Assembly (NCBI GenBank): GCA_016938235.1
Contig: JAFGVA010000140.1
Coordinates: forward strand, 1 to 64,000
Direction of reading: 5' to 3'
From: Bacteroidales bacterium
GTDB taxonomy: Bacteria > Bacteroidota > Bacteroidia > Bacteroidales > UBA10428
Length of the DNA: 64,000 bases
The notes below the pieces were generated by a model that was given only the letters and a program-made list of their open reading frames with translations, was not told the origin of the DNA and did no database searches. Positions 1 to 9,869 of the stretch are shown here, one piece after another (position 1 is the first letter of the stretch; every line of letters begins with the position of its first letter). The translations under genes and the position numbers were made by a program.

Positions 1-444
1 AATATAAAGATTGTCCGAATTTTTAACACCTACGGACCAAGAATGCATCCAAATGATGGCAGAGTAGTGTCGAATTTTATTGTTCAGGCTCTTAAAAATG
101 ATGACATCACCATTTATGGAGAAGGCTCTCAAACACGTAGTTTTCAGTATATTGATGATTTATTGGATGGGATAACCCGAATGATGGACACAGCGTGCGA
201 TGTGACAGGCCCAATTAATATTGGTAACCCGAATGAGTTTACCATACTTGAACTCGCACAGAAAGTTATTTCGCTCACAGGTTCAAAATCTAAAATTGTT
301 TTTAAACCTTTACCCAGCGATGACCCTACTCAACGACGCCCTGATATTACACTCGCAAAAAAACACCTAAATAACTGGGAACCCCAAATTCAATTAGAAG
401 AAGGACTGATAAAAACTATTGAATATTTTAAAAAAACCATTTAA
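1..444 (+). CDS. UDP-glucuronate decarboxylase-like SDR epimerase (3' part only)
   Basis: The reading frame is open from base 1, so the gene starts before the window and only about 147 C-terminal residues are present. It begins with [20 protein letters not shown], which follows closely the UXS-type UDP-glucuronic acid decarboxylase pattern, and continues with [16 protein letters not shown], the substrate-binding part of extended short-chain dehydrogenases. Known enzymes of this family convert UDP-glucuronate to UDP-xylose using bound NAD. The Rossmann nucleotide-binding part lies outside the window. Only one base separates its stop from rmlA, so it is co-transcribed with the dTDP-rhamnose genes. 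dTDP-glucose 4,6-dehydratase (RmlB) was considered, but the motif suits UXS better; the exact substrate is inferred. Confidence 0.85.
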   Translation, partial: NIKIVRIFNTYGPRMHPNDGRVVSNFIVQALKNDDITIYGEGSQTRSFQYIDDLLDGITRMMDTACDVTGPINIGNPNEFTILELAQKVISLTGSKSKIVFKPLPSDDPTQRRPDITLAKKHLNNWEPQIQLEEGLIKTIEYFKKTI

Positions 445-445
445 T

Positions 446-1330
446 ATGAAAGGAATTATTTTAGCCGGTGGCTCAGGAACAAGACTATATCCATTAACAG
501 AGGTTATATCAAAACAAATGCTTCCGGTTTATGACAAACCAATGATTTTTTATCCTTTATCGGTTCTTATGCTTGCAGGAATTAAGGATATTCTAATTAT
601 CAGTACTCCTCACGATTTGCCTAATTTTAAAAAGCTACTTAAAGATGGCTCCCAATGGGGTATAAAATTAACCTATGCCGAACAACCATCACCGGATGGA
701 TTAGCTCAGGCTTTCATCATTGGAGAAGAATTTATTGGCAACGATAATGTTTGCCTGGTTCTGGGTGATAATATATTCTATGGTCACGGCTTTGGAAAAG
801 ATTTGCAACAAATTGGTAAAATGGAAGATGGTGCAGTAGTTTTCGGGTATTTTGTAACCGACCCCGAACGTTATGGAGTTGTTGAATTTGACGAAAGTGG
901 TAAAGCTATCAGCCTGGAAGAAAAACCAACAGAACCAAAATCAAATTATGCTGTTACCGGACTTTACTTTTACAGCAATGATGTAGTTAAAAAAGCAAAA
1001 AATCTTAAGCCCTCGAAAAGAGGCGAACTTGAAATAACTGATTTAAACCGAATCTATCTTGAAGAAGGAAGACTGAGTGTAAAAATCCTGGGAAGAGGAA
1101 TGGCATGGCTGGATACAGGAACACATGAAAGCCTTTTGCAAGCCGGAAATTATATTCATACAATAGAAACCAGACAAGGGCTAAAGATTTCCTGCATTGA
1201 AGAAATTGCCTATAAAAGGGGTTTTATTACAAAAGAACAATTAATAGAGCTTGCACAACCCCTTTTGAAAAATCAATACGGAGAATACCTCTTGCGTATA
1301 GCAGACAGTAAAATTAGAACTTTCGATTAA
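446..1330 (+). CDS. rmlA: Glucose-1-phosphate thymidylyltransferase RmlA
   Basis: This cytoplasmic enzyme joins dTTP and glucose-1-phosphate to give dTDP-glucose, the first step towards dTDP-L-rhamnose. The start chosen is ATG 446, giving 294 residues and placing the signature [11 protein letters not shown] at residues 8-18, as in the family; an in-frame ATG at 419 would add nine residues that overlap the upstream gene. Further motifs are [19 protein letters not shown] (metal and nucleotide site) and [10 protein letters not shown] near the C-terminus. Length is typical of RmlA. It sits between a UXS-like gene (1-base gap) and rmlC (11-base gap) in a nucleotide-sugar operon that probably feeds surface polysaccharide synthesis. 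Confidence 0.96.
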   Translation: MKGIILAGGSGTRLYPLTEVISKQMLPVYDKPMIFYPLSVLMLAGIKDILIISTPHDLPNFKKLLKDGSQWGIKLTYAEQPSPDGLAQAFIIGEEFIGNDNVCLVLGDNIFYGHGFGKDLQQIGKMEDGAVVFGYFVTDPERYGVVEFDESGKAISLEEKPTEPKSNYAVTGLYFYSNDVVKKAKNLKPSKRGELEITDLNRIYLEEGRLSVKILGRGMAWLDTGTHESLLQAGNYIHTIETRQGLKISCIEEIAYKRGFITKEQLIELAQPLLKNQYGEYLLRIADSKIRTFD

Positions 1331-1341
1331 ACTATTCTGTC

Positions 1342-1905
1342 ATGAAAATTATTAAATCACCTATAAAAGATTTGTTAATAATCGAACCCAAAGTCTTTGG
1401 GGACTCAAGAGGATACTTCTTTGAAGCTTTTAACGAAAATGTATTAAAAGAAAACGGCATAAACATCAGATTTGTGCAGGACAATCAATCCAGTTCGTCT
1501 TATGGTGTAGTAAGAGGACTTCACTACCAGAAAGACCCAAAAGCGCAAACCAAACTGGTTAGAGTGCTTGAAGGAACTATTTTTGATGTAGCCGTTGATT
1601 GCAGAAAAGGTTCTCCTAGCTTTGGCAAATGGTTTGGACTGGAACTGACGGCAGAAAACAAAAAACAACTCTTCATTCCAAAAGGTTTTGCACATGGATT
1701 CTCAGTACTTAGTAAAAATGCCGTTGTTTTTTATAAGTGTGATGAATTTTATGCTCCAGAATCCGATGCCGGTATTTTATATAATGACCCTGCATTAAAT
1801 ATCGATTGGCAAATCCCGGAAGACAAAATCATTCTGTCGGAAAAAGATGCCAGGCAACCCTTGTTTTCCGATTCACCCATAAATTTTAAATTTAATCGAA
1901 ATTAG
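1342..1905 (+). CDS. rmlC: dTDP-4-dehydrorhamnose 3,5-epimerase RmlC
   Basis: A 187-residue cupin enzyme that epimerises C3 and C5 of dTDP-4-keto-6-deoxyglucose, the third step of dTDP-L-rhamnose synthesis. The sequence carries the family landmarks DSRGYFFEAF (residues 21-30), FVQDNQSSS and GVVRGLHYQ with the catalytic base His61; Tyr131 in VVFYKCDEFY is the expected acid. FIPKGFAHGF is the conserved strand around residue 115. The length is normal. The gene lies 11 bases after rmlA and 4 bases before rmlD, consistent with one transcript. Confidence 0.96.
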   Translation: MKIIKSPIKDLLIIEPKVFGDSRGYFFEAFNENVLKENGINIRFVQDNQSSSSYGVVRGLHYQKDPKAQTKLVRVLEGTIFDVAVDCRKGSPSFGKWFGLELTAENKKQLFIPKGFAHGFSVLSKNAVVFYKCDEFYAPESDAGILYNDPALNIDWQIPEDKIILSEKDARQPLFSDSPINFKFNRN

Positions 1906-1909
1906 CCTA

Positions 1910-2764
1910 ATGAAAATAATAGTTACAGGTGCTAACGGACAACTAGGTTCAGAAATTAAACATTTATCCCAAAATTTTTCCTGGGATTTTGTTTTTACCG
2001 ATATTGACAGCCTGGATTTATTAAATAATACCGATTTAGAAGAATTTATTAAATCTGAACAACCTCAGTACATCATAAATTGTGCTGCCTATACTGCTGT
2101 TGATAAAGCAGAAACTGAAACAGAGATGGCAATGAAAGTTAATGCTGAAGTTCCAAAGCAAATAGCCATTCTCTCAAAAAAATACAATTTTAAACTTATA
2201 CATATATCAACCGATTATGTGTATTCAGGTGAGAATCACCGCCCAATAACAGAAACTGAAACAGCCAATCCGGCTTCGGCTTACGGTAAAACAAAAATGC
2301 AAGGCGATACTCATGTATTGGAAAATTCTGATGCAATAATATTAAGGATTTCCTGGTTATATTCTGCATATGGCAATAATTTTGTTAAAAGCATGCTTAG
2401 GCTAGGCAATGAAAAAGAACAGCTTGGAGTTGTTTTTGATCAGATTGGATCACCAACAAATGCAGCAGATTTAGCCAATGATATTTTAAAGATTATTACT
2501 TTTACTGAAAATAATACATGGGAAAGTGGTGTCTATCACTATTCTAATGAAGGTGTAACATCGTGGTATGATTTTGCAAAAGAGATTATGGAACTCGGTG
2601 AAAGAAATTGTGTTGTAAAACCAATTGAAACATCTGAATATCCATTACCTGCACCTCGCCCTGCTTATAGTGTTTTAAACAAGAAAAAAATTAAAACCAC
2701 TTTTAAGTTGGAAATACCGCATTGGAAAGACAGCTTAAAAGAGGTAGTATATAAGCTCAAATAA
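1910..2764 (+). CDS. rmlD: dTDP-4-dehydrorhamnose reductase RmlD
   Basis: This 284-residue SDR-family reductase makes the final product, dTDP-L-rhamnose, using NAD(P)H. The nucleotide-binding motif TGANGQLG is at residues 6-13, the serine/threonine of HISTDYVYSG lies near residue 101, and the catalytic pair Tyr125/Lys129 is in SAYGKTKMQGD. RAPRP-type substrate-loop residues appear as PAPRPAYSVL near the end. It follows rmlC with a 4-base gap. RmlB, the remaining enzyme of the pathway, is not in the window and is probably upstream or elsewhere. Confidence 0.95.
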   Translation: MKIIVTGANGQLGSEIKHLSQNFSWDFVFTDIDSLDLLNNTDLEEFIKSEQPQYIINCAAYTAVDKAETETEMAMKVNAEVPKQIAILSKKYNFKLIHISTDYVYSGENHRPITETETANPASAYGKTKMQGDTHVLENSDAIILRISWLYSAYGNNFVKSMLRLGNEKEQLGVVFDQIGSPTNAADLANDILKIITFTENNTWESGVYHYSNEGVTSWYDFAKEIMELGERNCVVKPIETSEYPLPAPRPAYSVLNKKKIKTTFKLEIPHWKDSLKEVVYKLK

Positions 2765-2787
2765 AACTTATTATAATTTCTTAAGAT

Positions 2788-4533
2788 ATGGGTAACGATA
2801 CACTTTTAACCGAAGTAAAAGCAAAAGCTCATTTATGGCTTGAAGGTAATTATGACGATGAAACAAAAAAACAGGTAAAATACCTGTTAGAAAACGATGA
2901 AAAAGAATTAATCGAGTCTTTTTACCGTGATCTGGAATTTGGCACAGGAGGTTTACGAGGAATAATGGGAGTTGGAACAAACCGAATGAACATTTATACT
3001 GTTGGCGCGGCTACCCAGGGTTTATCAAACTATATTAAGGCCAATTTCAGTCATCTGAAACAAGTTAAGGTTGCCGTTGCTCACGATTCAAGAAATAACA
3101 GTCGGCTTTTTGCTGAAAAAACTGCAGAAATATTTGCTGCAAACGGCTTCAAAGTTTATTTGTTTGATTCGCTCCGCCCAACACCAGAACTTTCATTTGC
3201 TATCAGACATTTTGGTTGTCAAAGCGGTGTTGTAATTACGGCATCTCATAATCCGAAAGAATATAACGGCTACAAAGCATATTGGGAAGACGGCGGCCAG
3301 GTAATCAGTCCCCACGATAAAAACATCATAGACGAAGTTCTGAAGATAAAGTCTGTTGATGAAATTAAGTTCACCGATAAAAAAGATAATATTGAAATGA
3401 TCGGGGAAAAGGTTGATGAGATATACACCCAGATGATAAAAGATCTTTCGCTTGCTCCCGAAGTAATTGAGCGGCAGAAAGACCTGAAAATTGTATATAC
3501 TCCAATACATGGAACAGGTGTAAAACTTGTACCAATGGCTTTAAAAAAACTTGGTTTTACCAATATCTACAATGTTCCGGAACAAGATGTTGTATCAGGA
3601 GATTTTCCAACCGTTTACTCTCCAAACCCGGAAGAAACTGCTGCCCTGAAAATGGCTATCGAAAAGGCTGAACAGGTTAATGCCGACATCGTAATGGCAA
3701 CAGATCCGGATGCTGACCGTGTAGGTGTAGCAACAAAAGACAACCATGGAGAATTTGTTATCCTTAATGGAAACCAGACTGCTGCGCTTCTCACAAATTA
3801 TCTTTTAAAAAAATGGAAAGATAATGGAAAACTTAAGGGTAAAGAATTCATTGTAAAAACTATAGTTACCACCGAACTTATTGTTGATATAGCAAACAAA
3901 TACAAGGTTGAATACTTCGATGTACTAACCGGTTTCAAGTTTATTGCCGATATTATACTAAAAAACGAAGGTAAAAAAACCTTTATAGGTGGAGGTGAAG
4001 AAAGTTATGGCTTTCTTATAGGAGACTCTGTGAGAGATAAAGATGCCGTTTCTGCTTGTTCATTAGTCGCCGAAACTGCCGCCTGGGCTAAAGATCAGGG
4101 TAAATCCTTATTCGAACTACTGATTGAAATCTATAAAGAATACGGCTTCTACCTAGAGGATTTGTTATCGGTTGTTAAAAAGGGAAAAGAAGGCTCTGAA
4201 GAAATCCAGAAAATGATGGAAAATTTCAGAAGTAATCCTCCTAAAACCATTAATGGTTCAGAGGTTACCAGAATTTCAGATTATTTATTGCAAGAGGATA
4301 AAGAACCGGGAACAGGTAAAAAAGAAGTTATAAATTTACCTAAATCAAATGTGCTTCAGTTTTATACTGCTGATGGTTCAAAAATATCAATAAGACCATC
4401 GGGTACCGAACCAAAAATTAAATTCTATTTTGGTGTTAAAGCAGAATTAAATAGCGTAAACGAATTTGATTCGATACACGAAAAACTAAAAGCTAAGATT
4501 GAATCGATAAAAAAGGATTTAAATTTATCATAG
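2788..4533 (+). CDS. Phosphoglucomutase/phosphomannomutase (alpha-D-phosphohexomutase family)
   Basis: A 581-residue cytoplasmic enzyme that moves phosphate between C6 and C1 of hexoses, supplying glucose-1-phosphate (or mannose-1-phosphate). The catalytic phosphoserine is Ser153 in [13 protein letters not shown]; the metal loop is [10 protein letters not shown], the sugar loop GGGEESYGF, and the phosphate loop [14 protein letters not shown] near the C-terminus. The N-terminal [11 protein letters not shown] and the length match the PgcA/PGM2-like branch common in Bacteroidota. It begins 23 bases after rmlD, so its product can feed RmlA directly. The preferred sugar cannot be read from sequence. 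Confidence 0.94.
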   Translation: MGNDTLLTEVKAKAHLWLEGNYDDETKKQVKYLLENDEKELIESFYRDLEFGTGGLRGIMGVGTNRMNIYTVGAATQGLSNYIKANFSHLKQVKVAVAHDSRNNSRLFAEKTAEIFAANGFKVYLFDSLRPTPELSFAIRHFGCQSGVVITASHNPKEYNGYKAYWEDGGQVISPHDKNIIDEVLKIKSVDEIKFTDKKDNIEMIGEKVDEIYTQMIKDLSLAPEVIERQKDLKIVYTPIHGTGVKLVPMALKKLGFTNIYNVPEQDVVSGDFPTVYSPNPEETAALKMAIEKAEQVNADIVMATDPDADRVGVATKDNHGEFVILNGNQTAALLTNYLLKKWKDNGKLKGKEFIVKTIVTTELIVDIANKYKVEYFDVLTGFKFIADIILKNEGKKTFIGGGEESYGFLIGDSVRDKDAVSACSLVAETAAWAKDQGKSLFELLIEIYKEYGFYLEDLLSVVKKGKEGSEEIQKMMENFRSNPPKTINGSEVTRISDYLLQEDKEPGTGKKEVINLPKSNVLQFYTADGSKISIRPSGTEPKIKFYFGVKAELNSVNEFDSIHEKLKAKIESIKKDLNLS

Positions 4534-4547
4534 AAAGATTACAATTT

Positions 4548-4590
4548 ACAAGCTCGAAATTCCTGTTTCAGAATTGAGGGCTTGTTACTT
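4548..4590 (+). terminator. Possible terminator after the nucleotide-sugar operon
   Basis: ACAAGC (4548-4553) pairs with GCTTGT (4580-4585). Inside, AATTC and GAATT can also pair, giving an imperfect long hairpin. It is followed by TACTTTTTATACTA. It lies just after the phosphohexomutase stop and before the next start codon. Confidence 0.45.
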
Positions 4591-4606
4591 TTTATACTAC
4601 TTGCCC

Positions 4607-5023
4607 ATGAAATCGTACAGGAAAGAACTTTGGTTTCAAACCCAACAGAGACGCGAATTATTAAACATTACTTCCGAAGTAAATCAATGTCTGGCCGAAA
4701 GTGGAATCCAGGAGGGCCTGATTCTTGTAAATGCTATGCATATTACAGCCAGTGTTTTTATTAATGATGATGAATCGGGTTTACATCACGATTATGAAGT
4801 ATGGCTCGAAAAGCTGGCTCCCGAAAAGCCTTATTCTCAGTATAGGCATAATGGATATGAAGACAATGCCGATGCGCATTTAAAAAGAACTGTAATGGGA
4901 AGAGAAGTAGTGGTTGCTGTAACAGAAGGAAAACTCGATTTTGGCTCCTGGGAACAAATATTCTATGGTGAGTTCGATGGAAAACGCAGAAAAAGAGTTT
5001 TAGTCAAAATAATCGGAGAATAA
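4607..5023 (+). CDS. YjbQ family protein (UPF0047, thiamine-phosphate synthase-like)
   Basis: A 138-residue protein of the YjbQ/UPF0047 family. Family members are small beta-rich trimers; some were reported to have weak thiamine-phosphate synthase activity, and the true role is unsettled. The hallmarks are [37 protein letters not shown] and GTWEQIF-like [13 protein letters not shown] near the C-terminus. The start taken is ATG 4607 ([11 protein letters not shown]), which is where family members begin; an upstream in-frame ATG at 4574 would add eleven residues that do not resemble the family. It stands alone after the sugar operon. Confidence 0.9.
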   Translation: MKSYRKELWFQTQQRRELLNITSEVNQCLAESGIQEGLILVNAMHITASVFINDDESGLHHDYEVWLEKLAPEKPYSQYRHNGYEDNADAHLKRTVMGREVVVAVTEGKLDFGSWEQIFYGEFDGKRRKRVLVKIIGE

Positions 5024-5128
5024 GCCTTCTCCAAACCCTTCTTTACGTCTAAAAATTAACACTTTAAACAAAGTTTATATTTTTATTGTTATCTTACCAG
5101 GCAATTAATTAATATAAGAATAGAAACA

Positions 5129-6742
5129 ATGAAGAAAATTACAATTATTACAACATTAGCAAGCCTTTTGCTTTCTTCTTTCAGCCTTTTTGCCGGCTCA
5201 GAAGATTCTGTGAAATACGCCAACTGGCAAAATTTAGATCCCAAGGAAGACAAGACCTGGGGAATAAGTACCGAAAAAGCATACAGCGAGTTATTAGCAG
5301 GCAAAGAATCAAAAACAATCGTGGTAGCTGTTATTGACAATGGTGTTGATATCAATCACGAAGATTTGAAAGGACACATCTGGGTGAATGAAGATGAAAT
5401 CCCAGACAATGGCATTGACGATGATAACAATGGATATATTGACGATGTTCATGGCTGGAACTTTCTTGGGAACTCTGAAGGAGAAAACATTAATGAAGCT
5501 CCTCTTGAAGTTACAAGGCTTTATAAAATTTACAGTGATAAATTCAAGGACATGGATCTTGATTCTCTTAAAAAAGCAGGAAATACAGAAGTTGAGAGCT
5601 ATGAAACAGTTTTACGTGAATTTGAAACTGATGTAATGAATTACACCAGCCAAAAAGCCAGGTTTGAACAAATCGTTAGCAATTACAATAATTACGATAA
5701 AATAGTTGCTGAAGCTTTAGGTAAAGAAAATTACACCTATGACGATGTTAAAAAACTTAAATTTGAGAAAGAAACTCAGGCTGATTCGGCACAAAAATTT
5801 ATGAAAAGAATGAAGAAATACAATGTTACTCCATCGATGTTTGACGGAGCTTTAGAGTATTTCGACTCAAGATTAAAATACCATTACAATCCCGAATTCA
5901 GTGCCAGAACACTAATTGGTGATGATATTGCAGACTGGAACGACAATTCATACGGAAACAATATTGTTGATGCTGCAAAACCTGACCATGGAACAATGGT
6001 TGCAAGTATTATTGCAGCCGACAGAAATAACAATATAGGCATAAAAGGAATTGCAGATAATGTTATCATCATGCCAATTCGTGCCGTACCCGATGGTGAT
6101 GAATGGGATAAAGATGTAGCACTGGCTATTAAATATGCCATTGACAACGGTGCCGAAATTGTTAACATGAGCTTTGGAAAATCCTTCTCGCCACAAAAAG
6201 AATTTGTTGATGAAGTTATTAAGCTTGCCGATGAGAAAAATGTTTTGCTTGTTCATGCAGCAGGAAATGACAACGAGAATGTTGACATTGCAAAAAACTT
6301 TCCCAATCAATATAATGCAGAGGGTAAAGTAATTATAAACAACTGGCTGACAGTAGGAGCTTCAGCAAAAGATAAAAAGAAAAAAGAATTCGTGGCTTCA
6401 TTTTCGAATTACGGAAAGAAAACAGTTGATTTATTTGCGCCAGGCTATGAAATTCTGATGTGCGCACCAGGAAACAAATATGAATCTGCAAGTGGTACAA
6501 GTATGGCATCGCCAATGGTAGCGGGCGCCGCGGCCCTGGTTAAATCCTATTATCCAAATCTGACAGCTGCTGAATTGAAAGAAATTCTGTTAGAATCGAG
6601 TGCTACTAAGGATATTAAAGTTTTGTTACCGGGTACTGGTGGTAAAAACAAACAATATGTTCCATTTAGTTCGCTTTCAACAACAGGTGGACTTTTAAAT
6701 GTTTATAAAGCCTTACAATTAGCCGAGGAAAAAAGTAAATAA
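5129..6742 (+). CDS. Secreted subtilisin-like serine peptidase (S8 family)
   Basis: A 537-residue exported protease. Residues 1-22 form a signal peptide ending near FAG. The catalytic triad is visible: Asp70 in VVAVIDNGVD, His287 in KPDHGTMVAS and Ser458 in SGTSMASPMVAG; Asn380 in HAAGN would form the oxyanion hole. About 215 residues separate Asp and His, far more than in classical subtilisins (about 30); the insert (120-270) is charged and largely helical in character. There is no T9SS sorting tail, so the protein is probably periplasmic. It is monocistronic and followed by a strong terminator. Substrate unknown. Confidence 0.93.
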   Translation: MKKITIITTLASLLLSSFSLFAGSEDSVKYANWQNLDPKEDKTWGISTEKAYSELLAGKESKTIVVAVIDNGVDINHEDLKGHIWVNEDEIPDNGIDDDNNGYIDDVHGWNFLGNSEGENINEAPLEVTRLYKIYSDKFKDMDLDSLKKAGNTEVESYETVLREFETDVMNYTSQKARFEQIVSNYNNYDKIVAEALGKENYTYDDVKKLKFEKETQADSAQKFMKRMKKYNVTPSMFDGALEYFDSRLKYHYNPEFSARTLIGDDIADWNDNSYGNNIVDAAKPDHGTMVASIIAADRNNNIGIKGIADNVIIMPIRAVPDGDEWDKDVALAIKYAIDNGAEIVNMSFGKSFSPQKEFVDEVIKLADEKNVLLVHAAGNDNENVDIAKNFPNQYNAEGKVIINNWLTVGASAKDKKKKEFVASFSNYGKKTVDLFAPGYEILMCAPGNKYESASGTSMASPMVAGAAALVKSYYPNLTAAELKEILLESSATKDIKVLLPGTGGKNKQYVPFSSLSTTGGLLNVYKALQLAEEKSK

Positions 6743-6765
6743 ACAATACTTTTCTACATGATATT

Positions 6766-6801
6766 AAAGCTGCCCTTTCCATGAATAGGCAGCTTTATTT
6801 T
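6766..6801 (+). terminator. Rho-independent terminator after the S8 peptidase
   Basis: AAAGCTGCC (6766-6774) and GGCAGCTTT (6788-6796) form a perfect 9-bp stem with a 13-base loop, followed by a T-rich run. It lies between two convergent genes; the T-run favours the plus strand. Confidence 0.85.
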
Positions 6802-8210
6802 TCAATAAACTCCTCTTTAAAATTTACCAGGTAAACCTTTTCCGTTGCCCTGGTAATAGCTGTATAAAGCCATCGCAGGTATTCCTTATCAATCATCTCA
6901 TCCTTCAGAAATCCTGCATCGATAAATACATGTTTCCATTGTCCGCCCTGCGCTTTATGACAGGTTACCGCATATGCATATTTTACCTGTAAAGCATTGA
7001 AATACTCATTACTCTTAACGCTGTCGTATTGTTTCTTTTTAGGTTTCAGATCAGCATAATCTTCCATAACTGCATAAAAAAGTTTCTTATTATCATCGTA
7101 AGAAAGTGATGCTGCTTCGGAATGCAAAGCATCTAAAATAATTTCCGTTTCAATCTCAATATTAAAATCGACAAGACGTAAACGACACCTCACGAATCTG
7201 AAACCATAGAGCTCTTTATGCCTAATTACTTTTAATACTTCAACAATATCGCCATTGGCAATAAAGTCGGCTCCTTCAAATTCTTTGAGCCAATAATAGT
7301 TGTTTTTGACCACCATAAGCAAATCACCTGCCGAAATTTCTTCTTCACGCCACAGAATCTGGGTTCTGATTCCCTGGTTATATGCATTTGCTCTTTTGTT
7401 TGAGCGACAGACTACCAGCGTTTCATCTATTCCATTCTTATCGTAAGAATTATTTAACATCTCCAGCAATTCCATGCCGGTAATTGATTCTATATCAGCA
7501 TATCCTTTTACCGAAAATAAGGGCAAAGACATATCTTCGCTAGCTATTTTTTCTCTAAGTATAGTTGCAGATTCAAGTATTCCCGAAGATTTTGACTGCC
7601 GCACAACATCAGTCAACTCTGTTTCTTCAACCTTAATGTTATAGTTTTCAACTTCGGATTTATCCAAAGCAGGGCTAATATTTAAACCTACCGGTGGAAG
7701 TTGGGCAACATCACCTACCAAAATTAATCGGCAGTTTCTGGTATTGTAAACATATTCTACCAGATCATTTAGCAAATATCCTGAACCAAACGAATTTCCG
7801 TCACTTTTTGTGTTTGATATCATGGAAGCTTCATCAACTATAAAAACAGTTCTGCTATGAAGATTTTTATCAAGGGCAAAATGCCCAAAACCATCATTCG
7901 AAGACTTTTGTCGGTATATTTTTTTATGAATTGTATATGCACTTTTTCCGGCATACGTTGAAAAAACCTTTGCAGCGCGGCCTGTTGGTGCCAAAAGAAT
8001 AACTTTATTTCCTATTTCGCTTAAAACTTTTACATAAGCGCTCAGGGTTGAAGTTTTTCCGGTTCCGGCATAACCTTTTACAATAAAAATTGCATCTTCA
8101 TGACTCTCAACCGCATGCCTGGCAAGGTTTTTGATGAGTTCTTCCTGAGAGGCTGTTGGTTTCTCGCCAAGAGCAACTGTTAATTTAGATACAATCTTAT
8201 TTATTAACAT
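6795..8210 (-). CDS. RecD/Dda-like superfamily 1B DNA helicase (AAA family ATPase)
   Basis: A 471-residue ATP-dependent helicase. Walker A is GYAGTGKTS (residues 46-54), Walker B IVDEASM (Asp126-Glu127), motif III LVGDVAQLPPVG, and the C-terminal UvrD-like motifs AVTCHKAQGGQW and LYTAITRATEKVYLV. Domain order and size fit stand-alone Dda/RecD2-like helicases without the long RecD2 N-terminal region. No RecB/RecC partners are next to it. In Bacteroidota this gene is often beside DUF3822 and rsmD, as here. The start ATG is at 8210, with MLINKIVSKL. Confidence 0.9.
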   Translation of the reverse strand: MLINKIVSKLTVALGEKPTASQEELIKNLARHAVESHEDAIFIVKGYAGTGKTSTLSAYVKVLSEIGNKVILLAPTGRAAKVFSTYAGKSAYTIHKKIYRQKSSNDGFGHFALDKNLHSRTVFIVDEASMISNTKSDGNSFGSGYLLNDLVEYVYNTRNCRLILVGDVAQLPPVGLNISPALDKSEVENYNIKVEETELTDVVRQSKSSGILESATILREKIASEDMSLPLFSVKGYADIESITGMELLEMLNNSYDKNGIDETLVVCRSNKRANAYNQGIRTQILWREEEISAGDLLMVVKNNYYWLKEFEGADFIANGDIVEVLKVIRHKELYGFRFVRCRLRLVDFNIEIETEIILDALHSEAASLSYDDNKKLFYAVMEDYADLKPKKKQYDSVKSNEYFNALQVKYAYAVTCHKAQGGQWKHVFIDAGFLKDEMIDKEYLRWLYTAITRATEKVYLVNFKEEFIEK

Positions 8211-8309
8211 TAACTAATCTTATTAATAGTTATTGAAGTGTGAATCTGATTTTTTTTGTTAAATTCGCAGCTGTTCAAAAGTAATGATAACAGATTAAAT
8301 ATAAATTTT

Positions 8310-9020
8310 ATGACCACTTATGTAATTATATTAATAGCCGTTATAATTTTGGGTATTCCAACAATAATTGTTGTTAACAAATTTCCCAAAATCCGTTTAG
8401 CCTTTCAGATAGTTTATTTCGTTCTAATTGTTGTTTTTGGCTATCTGTTATTTGTAAATATCAACAAGCCTATAGCTTTCGACAGAGAACTTGACAAAAG
8501 ATACGACGCAACTGTTGAAAGGCTTAAAGATATCAGAACAATTCAGATTGTATATAAAGATAAGTATGGTAAATATACCGGCGGACTTGATACCATTATT
8601 AATTTTGTTAAACACGATTCCTTAGAAATCTCAAAAACTATTCAAGTAAAAGAATGGAATCAGGATGAAGTAACCAAAGAAGAAGCATTTAAAACGGGCA
8701 TTCTTGTTAAATCATCTTCTTATGTTCCTGTTTTTGATTCTTTATGGGGTAAATCTGGTTATTCAATAGAACAAATTAAATACGTTCCTTACATCGACAA
8801 TGTTGAATTCACGATGGGTGCCGGCGAAGTTGAAACTGCTTCGAAAGTAAAAGTAAATGTTTTTGAATGTTATGTACTATATTCCGATTTATTGAACGGT
8901 ATGGACGAGCAACTTATAGTAAACTACATTGATGAGAAAACAAAATATGGTGGATTCGCAGGTATTAGAGTAGGTTCTCTTACAGAAGCAAACAATAATG
9001 CCGGTAACTGGGAGCAATAA
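8310..9020 (+). CDS. Conserved membrane-anchored protein of unknown function
   Basis: I do not recognise a named family. From ATG 8310 it encodes 236 residues; an in-frame ATG at 8256 is possible but would put a polar stretch before the first membrane helix. Two hydrophobic segments stand near the N-terminus (about residues 3-22 and 31-50), followed by a soluble domain of about 180 residues with a charged start (FDRELDKRYDATVERLKDIR). It resembles type-IV-pilin-free, two-helix anchored proteins seen in Bacteroidota, but this is only shape. It precedes the DUF3822 gene by 15 bases and is probably co-transcribed with it and rsmD. Confidence 0.75.
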   Translation: MTTYVIILIAVIILGIPTIIVVNKFPKIRLAFQIVYFVLIVVFGYLLFVNINKPIAFDRELDKRYDATVERLKDIRTIQIVYKDKYGKYTGGLDTIINFVKHDSLEISKTIQVKEWNQDEVTKEEAFKTGILVKSSSYVPVFDSLWGKSGYSIEQIKYVPYIDNVEFTMGAGEVETASKVKVNVFECYVLYSDLLNGMDEQLIVNYIDEKTKYGGFAGIRVGSLTEANNNAGNWEQ

Positions 9021-9035
9021 TAAGTTTAAAAATAT

Positions 9036-9869
9036 ATGCCCGACATTAATTTTGTAAATCCACAAATTAACAATATTAAAAATCAGGAAATATCCATTCA
9101 GGCAAGCCTGGGTGGATTTTCTTTTTGTATTAATAATTCAGAATCAGGCGAATGCCTGGCTTTTCGAAATTATAAGTTCGAAAACACCCTGCTTGAAGAC
9201 GAACTAATTCGCAAAATCAATAAAATTACCGACTCTGAGAATTTCCTTGCTAACGATTTTAATAAAATCAGGATCACATACTTCAATCAGAGTTCAACGC
9301 TTATTCCTGAAGAATTTTTCGACGTAAATAATCTGAGGAAATATTTTGAATTCAGTCAGAGCCTGGAAGACCTGGATGAGATTCATTACAATAAGATTTC
9401 GGAAATTACGCTTTATAATGTATTTAGCATACCAAATTACCTTACAGAAATATTCTACACCCTATATCCAAACAAAAACATAGAATTTACACACCAGGCA
9501 AGCAAGCTGATAAGATTGGGGCTTTCTTTACATGCAAAAAACAACACCTGCATAATTATTAGCTTAAATTCGCATTTCTTCGACCTTGTAGTATTTGAAG
9601 ATGGAGAATTAGCTCTGTCTAATTCATATCAGTATGCTAATGATTCCGACTTCGTTTACTTCTTTTTGTATGCCATGAAGCAATTAAAAATAAACAACGA
9701 AGAGCAGGAAGTGTATGTTTTAGGTGAAATGATGAATGACAAAAATATTACCAAAGAGCTGAGTAAGTATACCAAGAAAATTATTCATCCTGAAATACAT
9801 CGGGAAATTAGCAATAGCCTGTCAATAAATTCACAGCAGAAAACATTGTATTATAGCCATTTTGTGTAA
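9036..9869 (+). CDS. DUF3822 family protein
   Basis: A 277-residue protein recognised as DUF3822 from its size, composition and position directly before rsmD, an arrangement widespread in Bacteroidota. The fold is thought to be actin/hexokinase-like; visible strands such as NTCIIISLNSHFFDLVVFEDG look like the phosphate-binding half of such a fold, but no catalytic residue can be assigned. The stop codon overlaps the rsmD start by one base (TAATG), indicating translational coupling. No function is known; a link to ribosome or RNA metabolism is only inferred from the neighbour. Confidence 0.82.
   Translation: MPDINFVNPQINNIKNQEISIQASLGGFSFCINNSESGECLAFRNYKFENTLLEDELIRKINKITDSENFLANDFNKIRITYFNQSSTLIPEEFFDVNNLRKYFEFSQSLEDLDEIHYNKISEITLYNVFSIPNYLTEIFYTLYPNKNIEFTHQASKLIRLGLSLHAKNNTCIIISLNSHFFDLVVFEDGELALSNSYQYANDSDFVYFFLYAMKQLKINNEEQEVYVLGEMMNDKNITKELSKYTKKIIHPEIHREISNSLSINSQQKTLYYSHFV

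Noticed and set aside
1-444. RmlB (dTDP-glucose dehydratase) identity for the first partial gene
   Set aside because: The motif [20 protein letters not shown] is that of UDP-glucuronate decarboxylases, not the RmlB pattern.
419-445. Longer RmlA start
   Set aside because: The added nine residues overlap the previous gene and precede the conserved start [13 protein letters not shown].
3193-3563. Open frames antisense to the phosphohexomutase gene
   Set aside because: They are shadows of a strongly conserved gene on the other strand, with no protein-like features of their own.
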